From IMG/VR virus record IMGVR_UViG_3300033145_000358, positions 1 through 25,939 of that record: a stretch of 25,939 nt of DNA, one strand, 5' to 3'. Made by a program: the position numbers and the translations under genes. The notes below the pieces were generated by a model. It searched no databases and was not told where the DNA came from. It saw only the letters and a program-made list of their open reading frames with translations. The stretch comes from a virus. Below, in pieces: positions 15,078-20,184 of this stretch (the stretch's first letter is position 1; each line of letters starts with the position of its first letter).

Positions 15078-16386
15078 AGGGATCCACAATTACTTCATTA
15101 ATAATAGCATCCTGCTGTACTACCTTCTCCCGGAAACCAACACCAAAAGTCCTAAAAGCATCAGCCGCGTGACTTGCCCAATCATGCTTTGGTTTTAGTC
15201 TAAATACTTGATTCTCCTCATCCCACTCCTTGTGGTAACTTCTCAAAGCATTTAGTCCCCGCTCGCACTTTTCCTTATCAAACCAGCTCCGGCCAAGCAT
15301 ATTTCGACAAGCTTCTATTCCATCTTCAATAGGGAGCCGGGGTACTACCTCGAACCTGATACCCAACTTCCTAGCCGTTTCTAGCCGGCTTCTTCCGGTT
15401 GTTAATTCCCTGACCTTGATGTCATGAGGAGCATAGTGAGTTCCGTACACATACGGTTTGTTCTTTAAATACTTTACATAATAGTGAAGCCCCTCGCCGC
15501 TAGACTCAAAATAATCAATAAAATGCAATTCTTTCCCGGCTACCTGCATGAACCAAATACTCATCGAATCATCAATCCCCAGATCCCAAAAGGTATGAAC
15601 CTCAGCGGCGGTGTCATACGGAACCTTAGTAATTCTTCCATCCTCCTCAGCCAACATCAACTGTTGGGCATAGTAAGCACCCTGGATCGGAACCTCAAAG
15701 CTACACATATATTCCTGTTGGTAGAGAGCATCATTGCCGTCCTTCGATATAATCTCTAACTTCTCTTGTTTTAAGATACGCTCGGAAATAGCCTTTGTAT
15801 CCTCAACCGTCAAGACCTCTGAATACCAAACATCCGGAAACTTCTTGGCAAGCTCTAGCAACTGATAGCCGTGATTCTTTCCTCTCGGAGTATAGATGAA
15901 GGCCGCCCACCCATCATTCTCTGCCAAAATCGGTCTAATGAAGTCCCACGCCGCCGGATTGCACAATGCATACTCACTAAAAATACAACCAACCGGATTA
16001 ACACCCACAATCGAATCAATCTTATCTGTACCGACCACCTGATAGATAGAACCGTTCATCATCTCAATTAACATGTCAGTATTATCAACACGCTTCCGGA
16101 GAGCTTTGGGAATGTGATCTGTAAACTTCATGCCATCCCTGTCCCGGCCATTCCAAATGACCTTCTTCCCCTGCTTGTACGTTGGAAAGAAATGGTAATA
16201 CCCTCCCACCCTCTCGTACATCTTCTTCCCAGTGTGAGCTATAAAGGTTTTGTCTTTCCCGGAACGCCTATGCCAAACGCAAACAGCTCTTTTTACTCCC
16301 TCGTCCAACGCTCTTAAAACAGGAAGCTGATAATCGCGAGGAGTAAATTCAAATGGCAGTCTAATTTTTTCGTCTTGGTTTGGCAT
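15070..16386 (-). CDS. terL: terminase large subunit (packaging ATPase/nuclease)
   Basis: A 438-aa protein that pumps DNA into the prohead and cuts it. The N-terminal ATPase has 'WHRRSGKDKT' (residues 39-48), a variant Walker A of the terminase type RRxGKxxT. It also has 'GCIFSEYAL' (133-141), a Walker B with Glu138 as the likely catalytic residue, and 'YTPRGKNHG' (165-173), the coupling motif. The C-terminal RNase H-like nuclease has 'FWDLGIDDS' (Asp268), 'YAPHDIKVRE' (Asp322) and 'HDWASHAADAFRTF' (Asp402 and Asp409), supplying the acidic metal ligands. All motifs are intact and the length is usual. The start overlaps the end of the TerS gene by 26 bases. Confidence 0.93.
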   Translation of the reverse strand: MPNQDEKIRLPFEFTPRDYQLPVLRALDEGVKRAVCVWHRRSGKDKTFIAHTGKKMYERVGGYYHFFPTYKQGKKVIWNGRDRDGMKFTDHIPKALRKRVDNTDMLIEMMNGSIYQVVGTDKIDSIVGVNPVGCIFSEYALCNPAAWDFIRPILAENDGWAAFIYTPRGKNHGYQLLELAKKFPDVWYSEVLTVEDTKAISERILKQEKLEIISKDGNDALYQQEYMCSFEVPIQGAYYAQQLMLAEEDGRITKVPYDTAAEVHTFWDLGIDDSMSIWFMQVAGKELHFIDYFESSGEGLHYYVKYLKNKPYVYGTHYAPHDIKVRELTTGRSRLETARKLGIRFEVVPRLPIEDGIEACRNMLGRSWFDKEKCERGLNALRSYHKEWDEENQVFRLKPKHDWASHAADAFRTFGVGFREKVVQQDAIINEVIVDPYD

Positions 16387-16906
16387 ATTTAGTTATTTCA
16401 ACCACCTTAACCGTATGCTCACTCTTCTCCGGCGCGTACTTACCTCTCTTCTTGTAGTACATGTCAATTGCAGTATTAGAAGCAGGAAGATTCTTACTCT
16501 GCATTATATTTTTGAAATGTCTTAACTCGACCCTTTTTTCCGTATACCCCTCGTCAGACAAAACTTTGTTGATATAACTCTCTATCTTAATGGATCTTAG
16601 GTTGTCTCTTCCTATTTGAGCGGCAACATTCGTAGCAACCACCCTTCTTCTCTTTTCTTTATCAGTTAATAACTTCCAGGGAATTTTACACAAATGCTTG
16701 TTCGTTATCGAATAAACCTCTAGGGCGGCAACCGTTAAATTTGAATCTTCCTCCAAATAAGCATCACACCAAAGTTTTTGTTTTGCCGTGAGAGTATGGG
16801 ACTTACCATCAGTATCTTTGAATTTAAAAGGGAAAGGACTGATTCTTCTTTTTGGCTTGGCGGACTTCTTAGCCTTAGCCTTTCCGTTTTTCGGTTGTGG
16901 CTTCAT
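16361..16906 (-). CDS. terminase small subunit (probable)
   Basis: 181 residues from the ATG at 16906. A GTG five codons upstream is less likely because it would lie over the -10-like box. The Lys/Pro-rich N-terminus is followed by 'LTAKQKLWCDAYLEEDSNLT' and 'VAALEVYSITNKH', the helix-turn-helix start typical of small terminase subunits ('lt.kq..f...Yl...n.t.Aa...'). 'IESYINKVLSDEGYTEKRVE' and 'HFKNIMQSKNLPASNTAIDM' follow, then 'YYKKRGKYAPEKSE', another TerS-like ending. It would recognise the packaging site and load TerL. It directly precedes and overlaps the terL gene. It lacks a Shine-Dalgarno. Confidence 0.82.
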   Translation of the reverse strand: MKPQPKNGKAKAKKSAKPKRRISPFPFKFKDTDGKSHTLTAKQKLWCDAYLEEDSNLTVAALEVYSITNKHLCKIPWKLLTDKEKRRRVVATNVAAQIGRDNLRSIKIESYINKVLSDEGYTEKRVELRHFKNIMQSKNLPASNTAIDMYYKKRGKYAPEKSEHTVKVVEITKYAKPRRKN

Positions 16907-16911
16907 GATCC

Positions 16912-16920
16912 AGTATAGCA
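16912..16920 (-). promoter_or_regulatory. extended -10 box before TerS
   Basis: Leftward TGCTATACT, a TGn-extended -10 sequence. TATACT ends five bases before the TerS ATG, so transcription would start at about the ATG. No good -35 is visible at 16-18 bases, which extended -10 promoters do not need. The box overlaps a possible GTG start at 16921. Confidence 0.45.
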
Positions 16921-16963
16921 CCCACTCAGGAAACGTGGCTTAGATCAAGGCTAAGAATTGATT

Positions 16964-17434
16964 TTACGCGGAATCCGGAGAAACCACGATATCCTCAGCG
17001 GTTAGGGTGAAACGCTTGCCAGCAAAGTCGAAACTAAACTCTTCACCTGCAATAGCCGTTTCCGCAAAATCCTTGATGTTTTGCACAAACACCGGCGTAT
17101 CCTCTACCGTAGAAAAGGGGACAGTACCACCAGAGGGATCCCCCGACACAGAACCAGAAGAAATAGGGGGAGGAGCAACGGCGCTGTTAGGTGGCTTGGC
17201 CTCTCTTACCGCCAACGGTCTACCACTCAGGTCAGTCTTATCAAACGTTTCAATGGCATGGCGCGCCTCGTCTTCCGTCAACATTTCAACAAACCCAAAG
17301 CCCCTCGACCTCCCGGTATCTCTATCCATGATGATGATGGAAGATACAACCGTTCCGGCTTGCTTAAAATGGTGAGCCAAATCATCAGCGATAACACCCC
17401 AAGACAAATTACCTACATATAGTTTTTTATTCAA
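16964..17434 (-). CDS. RRM-domain RNA-binding protein
   Basis: A 156-aa protein with one RNA-recognition motif. Residues 5-10 are LYVGNL (RNP2) and 44-51 are RGFGFVEM (RNP1). The other expected elements are 'DLAHHFKQAGTVVSSIIIMD' and 'DEARHAIETFDKTDLSGRPL' with 'AVREAK'. Both RNP motifs keep their aromatic residues, so single-stranded RNA binding is likely. Residues 80-110 are a Pro/Ser/Gly-rich linker, and a small acidic C-terminal domain follows ('AGEEFSFDFAGKRFTLTAED'). The start is TTG at 17434, fixed because the first RRM strand begins two codons later. It lies between an HNH gene and TerS. RRM proteins are rare in phages. The target RNA is unknown. Confidence 0.85.
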   Translation of the reverse strand: MNKKLYVGNLSWGVIADDLAHHFKQAGTVVSSIIIMDRDTGRSRGFGFVEMLTEDEARHAIETFDKTDLSGRPLAVREAKPPNSAVAPPPISSGSVSGDPSGGTVPFSTVEDTPVFVQNIKDFAETAIAGEEFSFDFAGKRFTLTAEDIVVSPDSA

Positions 17435-17440
17435 ATTACT

Positions 17441-17824
17441 TCACCCCCCCGCTTTAACTGATATTTCCTTACAATGATGGCAAATCAACAAAGAGGTTTG
17501 TTTTCCACAGTTTTTACATTTGTGGAGAACTTGCCACTTGAGCTTCTTTGTTTTAGGTTTTTTATTCAACGGATCGCCCTCCTGATCCCTCTTCCGGTGA
17601 CAACCAAAACAAATCCAATCAATGTTTTCCTTAGTATGCTTACCACACTGACTCCGCCTGATCTTATGATCCGGGGTAAGAAGCCAATGGTTTCCACAAT
17701 CTTTGCATGGCCCATAAACCTCTGTGCCAACAACATCATATTCACCGCTTTTTTTTAACTCTTTTACTAACCTTCTTCTGGCCCTTTGCCACGCTAGTCC
17801 CTTTTTTCCTACTCTTCTTATCAT
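17441..17824 (-). CDS. HNH-type endonuclease with a zinc ribbon
   Basis: A 127-aa protein. Residues 40-43 (CKDC), 'TPDHKIRRSQ' with Asp52-His53, Asn67 and 'CFGCHRKRD' (Cys72, Cys75, His76) form an HNH fold held by a zinc site. Residues 103-106 (CKNC) and 115-118 (CHHC) add a second zinc ribbon. The first 38 residues are basic and overlap the upstream gene out of frame by 83 bases. HNH proteins next to terminase genes are known in several phages to assist packaging cuts; a homing-type nuclease is the alternative. There is no in-frame start after 17824 that keeps the domain, so the long overlap appears real. Confidence 0.8.
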   Translation of the reverse strand: MIRRVGKKGLAWQRARRRLVKELKKSGEYDVVGTEVYGPCKDCGNHWLLTPDHKIRRSQCGKHTKENIDWICFGCHRKRDQEGDPLNKKPKTKKLKWQVLHKCKNCGKQTSLLICHHCKEISVKAGG

Positions 17825-18050
17825 CTTTTGGTTTTACCTCCGGCAGAACAGCACTAATCACGATTTTGTTATTTTCGCCACGCACTTTATCAATAATAAG
17901 TATGTCCGGCATAAAACCAAACTGCTGTTGGAAATTAATAACTAATCGGTTTCTGCCCATCTTCTGCCCAGGCTTCCTGTCCTTGAATTTAACTGGTCGC
18001 AACTGCCTAACTTCCAACATTGGCGACTTACCTGTTATTTTTCTGCTCAT
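17742..18050 (-). CDS. basic protein of unknown function, possible resolvase-like fold
   Basis: 102 residues. 'FKDRKPGQKMGRNRLVINFQ' then 'FGFMPDILIIDKVRGENNKI' and 'VISAVLPEV' give a beta-rich core of about 70 residues. A 30-residue Lys/Arg tail follows, which would bind nucleic acid or simply reflects the overlap with the HNH gene. The ATG overlaps the upstream stop by four bases (ATGA). The strand pattern is weakly reminiscent of small phage nucleases encoded beside DUF1064 proteins, but no catalytic residues stand out, so I do not assign a function. Confidence 0.55.
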   Translation of the reverse strand: MSRKITGKSPMLEVRQLRPVKFKDRKPGQKMGRNRLVINFQQQFGFMPDILIIDKVRGENNKIVISAVLPEVKPKDDKKSRKKGTSVAKGQKKVSKRVKKKR

Positions 18051-18430
18051 GTTTCTCTAAACTCCCATTTTGCTCTATTTCTGAACTTGTGAAGTAAGAG
18101 CTTCTTCTTCAATTTATAAACTGCCGTTTTCATTCCTTTAACGTCCTCAATAATAACTATACCATCTTCCAAATAAGAAAAATCAGCAACGTAACAAAGA
18201 CTCCGGATCTTCTTCCCCTCATACCGGAACCCTCTCTGTAGCACAAACCGGGGTTGTTGTTTTAATTGGCTGATCTCCTCCTCCCCTGCCGAATGATAAA
18301 GCTCATCGCATCTAAGAGCTTCTCTGTACGAATCATGAACGTGACCGTGACCACACCGAGACTTCCGGTTACGATACTTACTCTTTCCAGCAATGGCTCC
18401 TCTAAATTGTTTGATAGTTATTTCTTCCAC
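18047..18430 (-). CDS. DUF1064-family nuclease-like protein
   Basis: A 127-aa protein of a phage family with a PD-(D/E)xK nuclease-like fold. 'GKSKYRNRKSRCGHG' and 'DSYREALRCDELYHSAGEEE' correspond to the family's opening ('nKy.akk...dG..fdSk.Ea.ry.eL'). 'ISQLKQQPRFVLQRGFRYEG' matches 'i..L..Qp.f.l....'. 'YVADFSYLEDGIVIIEDVKG' supplies Asp83, Glu95 and Lys98 of the D...ExK core. The start is GTG at 18430, directly after the upstream stop. Family members are often encoded near replication or recombination genes and may act as junction-resolving or structure-specific nucleases; that activity is inference. Confidence 0.85.
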   Translation of the reverse strand: MEEITIKQFRGAIAGKSKYRNRKSRCGHGHVHDSYREALRCDELYHSAGEEEISQLKQQPRFVLQRGFRYEGKKIRSLCYVADFSYLEDGIVIIEDVKGMKTAVYKLKKKLLLHKFRNRAKWEFRET

Positions 18431-18670
18431 TTAATCGTGAAACTTTCTAAAATGCTCCCTTCTTCTAACCTCATGGGGAGTTCCCCTTCTTTCATAATAA
18501 TCAGCGTGTTCTTGCGCTCTCGTAATGGCGGTTCTCCTGTTTGCCATTGTAGATTTTCCCGCAAAAAACACCTTCCGACAAGTCAGACAAGCCGATGCTA
18601 CACTCACAGCATAAATTGGCCTCAGGAGAATGGGTCTTACTCTCTGATGGTCTTTCATCCTTTCAGTCAT
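18431..18670 (-). CDS. small Arg-rich unknown protein
   Basis: 79 residues, strongly basic. It has one Cys-X2-Cys ('ACLTCRKVFFAGK') and then 'RRTAITRAQEHADYYERRGT' and 'PHEVRRREHFRKFHD', an amphipathic helical end. One CxxC pair is not enough to call a zinc finger within one chain. A start at codon 5 or codon 42 cannot be excluded. A TAGAAT box ends five bases before the first ATG, so its message may be leaderless. It is the first gene after the tRNA region and heads the packaging-side block. No family recognised. Confidence 0.55.
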   Translation of the reverse strand: MTERMKDHQRVRPILLRPIYAVSVASACLTCRKVFFAGKSTMANRRTAITRAQEHADYYERRGTPHEVRRREHFRKFHD

Positions 18671-18675
18671 AAATC

Positions 18676-18702
18676 ATTCTACCACCACGCTTAAATTGTC
18701 AA
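18676..18702 (-). promoter_or_regulatory. candidate promoter between tRNA-Met and the 79-aa gene
   Basis: TTGACA (18702 to 18697), a 15-base spacer, then TAGAAT (18681 to 18676), reading leftward. Both boxes are good matches but the spacer is short. The expected start coincides with the ATG at 18670. The -35 lies in a 15-base sequence that recurs at 19062-19076. Confidence 0.45.
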
Positions 18703-18706
18703 TGTT
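18692..18706. repeat. 15-base direct repeat, copy 1
   Basis: The sequence TAAATTGTCAATGTT is identical to 19062-19076 and in the same orientation, 370 bases apart. This copy touches the 3' end of tRNA-Met. The two copies bracket both tRNA genes. Shorter relatives (AATTGTCAA) lie at 18891-18899 and 19088-19096. Confidence 0.7.
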
Positions 18707-18776
18707 GCGGAGTGGAGAATCGAACTCCATCTAGTAGCTTATGAGACTACTGTGCCAACCAATACACTACCCCACA
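18705..18776 (-). tRNA. tRNA-Met (CAT)
   Basis: 72 bases, read leftward. The acceptor stem TGTGGGG/CTCCGCA pairs at all seven positions, with two wobbles. TA stands at positions 8-9. The D stem GTGT/GCAC encloses a loop with GG. The anticodon stem GTAGT/GCTAC holds loop CTCATAA, giving anticodon CAT. The T arm TGGAG-TTCGATT-CTCCA is perfect. CCA is not encoded. The first pair is U-A rather than a mismatch, so it looks more like an elongator than an initiator, but a CAT-anticodon isoleucine tRNA cannot be excluded by eye. Confidence 0.88.
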
Positions 18777-18814
18777 TTAGAGATGCCCCACATACGAAAT
18801 GCGAAAGCACCTCA

Positions 18815-18887
18815 TGGTGGACACACTGGGAATCGAACCCACCTCCCTCGATGCAAACGAGGTGTGCAGCCTTTACACTTGTGGCCC
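18815..18887 (-). tRNA. tRNA-Ala (TGC), slightly irregular
   Basis: Read leftward. The anticodon arm CCTCG-TTTGCAT-CGAGG is perfect and gives anticodon TGC. The D arm is GTGT/GCAC and the T loop is TTCGATT. The discriminator is A and CCA is encoded at 18817-18815. The acceptor GGGC(C)ACA/TGTGTCC pairs at all seven positions only if one C is bulged; this restores G3-U70, the main alanine identity pair. The T stem has a G-G mismatch at its base and the variable loop is short. It may be a working but strained tRNA, a decaying copy, or carry a one-base error. Confidence 0.72.
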
Positions 18888-19061
18888 ATGAATTGTCAAC
18901 AACTTGTGGCGGGGCAGATAGACATAAACAGTACCTATCAATCGTTTACATCCTTTCTAGCTCGGCAAGTTAATTACTTCTTTTAATATTGGAATGACCT
19001 CATAACAGAAGGTTCTCCTACTCTGCCCAGTCCACTTAGATAGTATCAAACTGCACCCCCA

Positions 19062-19076
19062 TAAATTGTCAATGTT
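19062..19076. repeat. 15-base direct repeat, copy 2
   Basis: TAAATTGTCAATGTT, identical to 18692-18706. Read leftward it contains TTGACAATTTA, a perfect -35 hexamer. A weak TGATAC stands 18 bases further on. A third TTGACAATT lies 24 bases to the right (19088-19096). Confidence 0.7.
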
Positions 19077-19098
19077 TTTGTAATGTTAATTGTCAATA

Positions 19099-19198
19099 AA
19101 GCAGGAGAGCTACCCCCACAAACATGCTAGACAGAATGCAGAAGTAGCAAATCCGAGTCCTCCAAAATCTGTGAAGATTTGGTCGGATACCCCCGCTT
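19099..19198 (-). ncRNA. candidate structured small RNA of about 100 bases
   Basis: Read leftward, the ends pair over seven bases (AAGCGGG with CCTGCTT). Inside are two hairpins. ATCCGA/TCGGAT (19188-19183 with 19156-19151) continues into CCAAATCT/AGATTTTGG around a UCAC loop, with a 5-base bulge on one side. A 4-bp GCTA/TAGC stem follows. The result is a three-way junction with a tRNA-like closing helix but no anticodon or T arm. It could be a phage small RNA, a strongly degraded tRNA or a leader structure. Strand is uncertain because the helices also form on the plus strand. The folding was judged by eye only. Confidence 0.4.
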
Positions 19199-19212
19199 TC
19201 CCTACATTAACC

Positions 19213-19398
19213 TTATTTTTTAAAAGTAGCAACTAACACCGGATTGTTTGCGACATTCACCGCATCCCGGAACTCTTTTACAGTGTAGTAGGACAAGCCT
19301 AAAACCATGCCGAGGAACAGACCAACAACCAAGAAAAGAAGAACACAGACATCATTGAAAAGCTTGTTTTTATTCTTATATGGATTATCTTTGTGCAT
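19213..19398 (-). CDS. small single-pass membrane protein
   Basis: 61 residues with one clear membrane segment (residues 18-39, 'VCVLLFLVVGLFLGMVLGLS'), a Lys/Asn-rich cytoplasmic N-terminus and a short external C-terminus ('FRDAVNVANNPVLVATFKK'). Inner-membrane location is predicted from the positive-inside rule. The ATG stands one base after the upstream stop, and AAGGAG is located eight bases before it. Small one-pass proteins in phages can be holins, spanins or superinfection-exclusion factors; nothing decides between these. It is far from the RlpA-like gene. Confidence 0.65.
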   Translation of the reverse strand: MHKDNPYKNKNKLFNDVCVLLFLVVGLFLGMVLGLSYYTVKEFRDAVNVANNPVLVATFKK

Positions 19399-19399
19399 C

Positions 19400-19558
19400 T
19401 TACTCCTTATCCATCTTTATCAATCCGGCTTTTGCTGTCGGAAAGACAACCTTGATAGTTTCTACTAAATTATTAATCAAAAACTCAATAGCTTCCTTCT
19501 GAGTTTTGTTTGCCTTGACTTCTAGCATGTACATTCTGCTAAATTTATTTGTAGCCAT
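19400..19558 (-). CDS. 52-aa phage protein of unknown function
   Basis: A short gene of 52 codons. The peptide runs 'MATNKFSRMYMLEVKANKTQ', 'KEAIEFLINNLVETIKVVFP' and 'TAKAGLIKMDKE', a strand-helix-strand pattern. Its start overlaps the end of the upstream 80-aa gene by 14 bases, and the stop lies one base before the next ATG. The exact fit between neighbours and the good Shine-Dalgarno at its end for the next gene support a real coding sequence. No family recognised. Confidence 0.6.
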   Translation of the reverse strand: MATNKFSRMYMLEVKANKTQKEAIEFLINNLVETIKVVFPTAKAGLIKMDKE

Positions 19559-19787
19559 CTGGATCTCCTTTCTTTACTAAATAATATTTGTGAACAAGAT
19601 CAATTAACTCTGACAAACATTTTTGAACAATATCTATTGCCTCAAGCCTCATTTTAAAATCATTTTTTATTACCGGATTCCTGCTCCCCATTGAAATAAT
19701 CACACACTTGGGGCCAATCGCTCTTCTTAATGCCACATCTACTGAATCTAAAACAAGAGAAAACCAATCTCTATTTTTACTAGCCAT
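19545..19787 (-). CDS. small helical unknown protein
   Basis: 80 residues: 'NRDWFSLVLDSVDVALRRAI' then a short strand ('KCVIISMGSRNPVIKNDF') and a long helix ('EAIDIVQKCLSELIDLVHKY'). The ATG at 19787 directly abuts the TAG stop of the frame upstream. GGAT before the ATG is a weak ribosome site, so coupling with the upstream frame is likely. No family recognised. Confidence 0.6.
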   Translation of the reverse strand: MASKNRDWFSLVLDSVDVALRRAIGPKCVIISMGSRNPVIKNDFKMRLEAIDIVQKCLSELIDLVHKYYLVKKGDPDGYK

Positions 19788-19974
19788 CTAAGCATCCTTT
19801 TTAACTTTTAATAATTCTTTTAAACCCTTAACAGTTAATCTCTTTACCGACCCCTTGACCCTAGTTTCATGTTCTATTTCCCCACACAGTTACCACGCGA
19901 TTATCATCACTAAACCGAAGCCTAACGCCCTTTCCGTTTTGATTTGCAAATACTCCTACTATATCAATTTTCAT
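19788..19974 (-). pseudogene. small gene split by a one-base shift
   Basis: The frame from the ATG at 19974 gives 35 residues (MKIDIVGVFANQNGKGVRL, RFSDDNRVVTVWGNRT) and stops at 19867. The +1 frame continues from the GGGG run near 19883-19886 as 'EIEHETRVKGSVKRLTVKGL' and 'KELLKVKKDA', ending at a TAG that directly abuts the next ATG. Joined by removing one G, this is a single protein of about 61 residues. The joined reading fits the neighbourhood, because both ends are tightly linked (ATGA upstream, TAG-ATG downstream). It may be a sequencing or assembly error in the homopolymer, a true mutation, or programmed +1 frameshifting. Confidence 0.55.
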
Positions 19975-20117
19975 TTTTTCTTTTTAACTTTTACTCTCCT
20001 ACTCTTCGTCCTCCAATAAGGGGACTTGCACTGGGGACATACGTGGGGATCTGTCCGGGGAATCCACTCGTAGCCACAACGCTTACACTTAACCTTGTCC
20101 AACTTTATCATATTCAT
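19971..20117 (-). CDS. 48-aa zinc-ribbon protein
   Basis: A short gene. 'KCKRCGYEWIPR' followed by 'PHVCPQCKSPYWRTK' gives Cys-X2-Cys at residues 11 and 14 and Cys-X2-Cys at 27 and 30. This is the classic small zinc ribbon in the form 'CxxCGyeW.PR....CP.CkS.yW', common in archaea, candidate-phyla bacteria and some phages. A Lys-rich tail follows. Two ATG codons (20117 and 20111) are possible starts; both lie inside a 23-base dyad, so a bound regulator would block expression. Its stop overlaps the next ATG (ATGA). It probably binds nucleic acid or serves as a regulator; this is inference. Confidence 0.7.
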   Translation of the reverse strand: MNMIKLDKVKCKRCGYEWIPRTDPHVCPQCKSPYWRTKSRRVKVKKKK

Positions 20118-20128
20118 ATAGTATGATA
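20106..20128. promoter_or_regulatory. perfect dyad in the divergent intergenic region (operator candidate)
   Basis: TATCATA at 20106-20112 and TATGATA at 20122-20128, separated by nine bases, form a perfect 7-base inverted repeat centred on the start of the leftward zinc-ribbon gene. The region separates the only rightward genes of the window from the leftward block, a usual place for an operator. Confidence 0.45.
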
Positions 20129-20171
20129 ACAGATTAAACAAATTAAAGAAAGACCCGGATTATTTTTGTTA

Positions 20172-20177
20172 TATACT
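20172..20177 (+). promoter_or_regulatory. -10-like box before the metallophosphoesterase gene
   Basis: TATACT on the plus strand ends seven bases before the ATG at 20185. There is no Shine-Dalgarno, so the message would be leaderless. No convincing -35 is visible at 16-18 bases upstream. Confidence 0.35.
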
Positions 20178-20184
20178 AATATTA

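Larger units (their letters stand above)
18888..19212. other. 325-base region without protein genes
   Basis: No convincing reading frame on either strand. It holds a second copy of the first nine bases of the tRNA-Ala region (ACTTGTGGC at 18902-18910 and 18877-18885), a 7-base inverted repeat (GGGCAGA 18912-18918, TCTGCCC 19022-19028), three AATTGTCAA motifs (18891-18899, 19064-19072 and 19088-19096) and a candidate structured RNA (19099-19198). The rest is AT-rich sequence in which I see nothing. Confidence 0.6.

Noticed and set aside
16849-16886. CCGTTTTTCGG-like sequence inside the TerS gene, resembling the 15-base leader element
   Set aside because: The base order differs (CCG-TTTTT-CGG instead of CGG-TTTTT-CCG), it encodes a Lys-rich stretch and has no promoter beside it.
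16922-16963. CTTAG-CCTTGAT-CTAAG hairpin between the RRM gene and TerS as a terminator
   Set aside because: The stem is only five mostly weak pairs and no U-run follows.
17081-17422. Plus-strand frames of 113 and 122 codons opposite the RRM gene
   Set aside because: They are antisense to a gene with clear RNP motifs and show no domain pattern or ribosome site.
18869-18897. TTGACA immediately upstream of tRNA-Ala as a promoter
   Set aside because: At 17-18 bases downstream there is only TAAAGG, inside the tRNA itself, so it could not start a full tRNA transcript.
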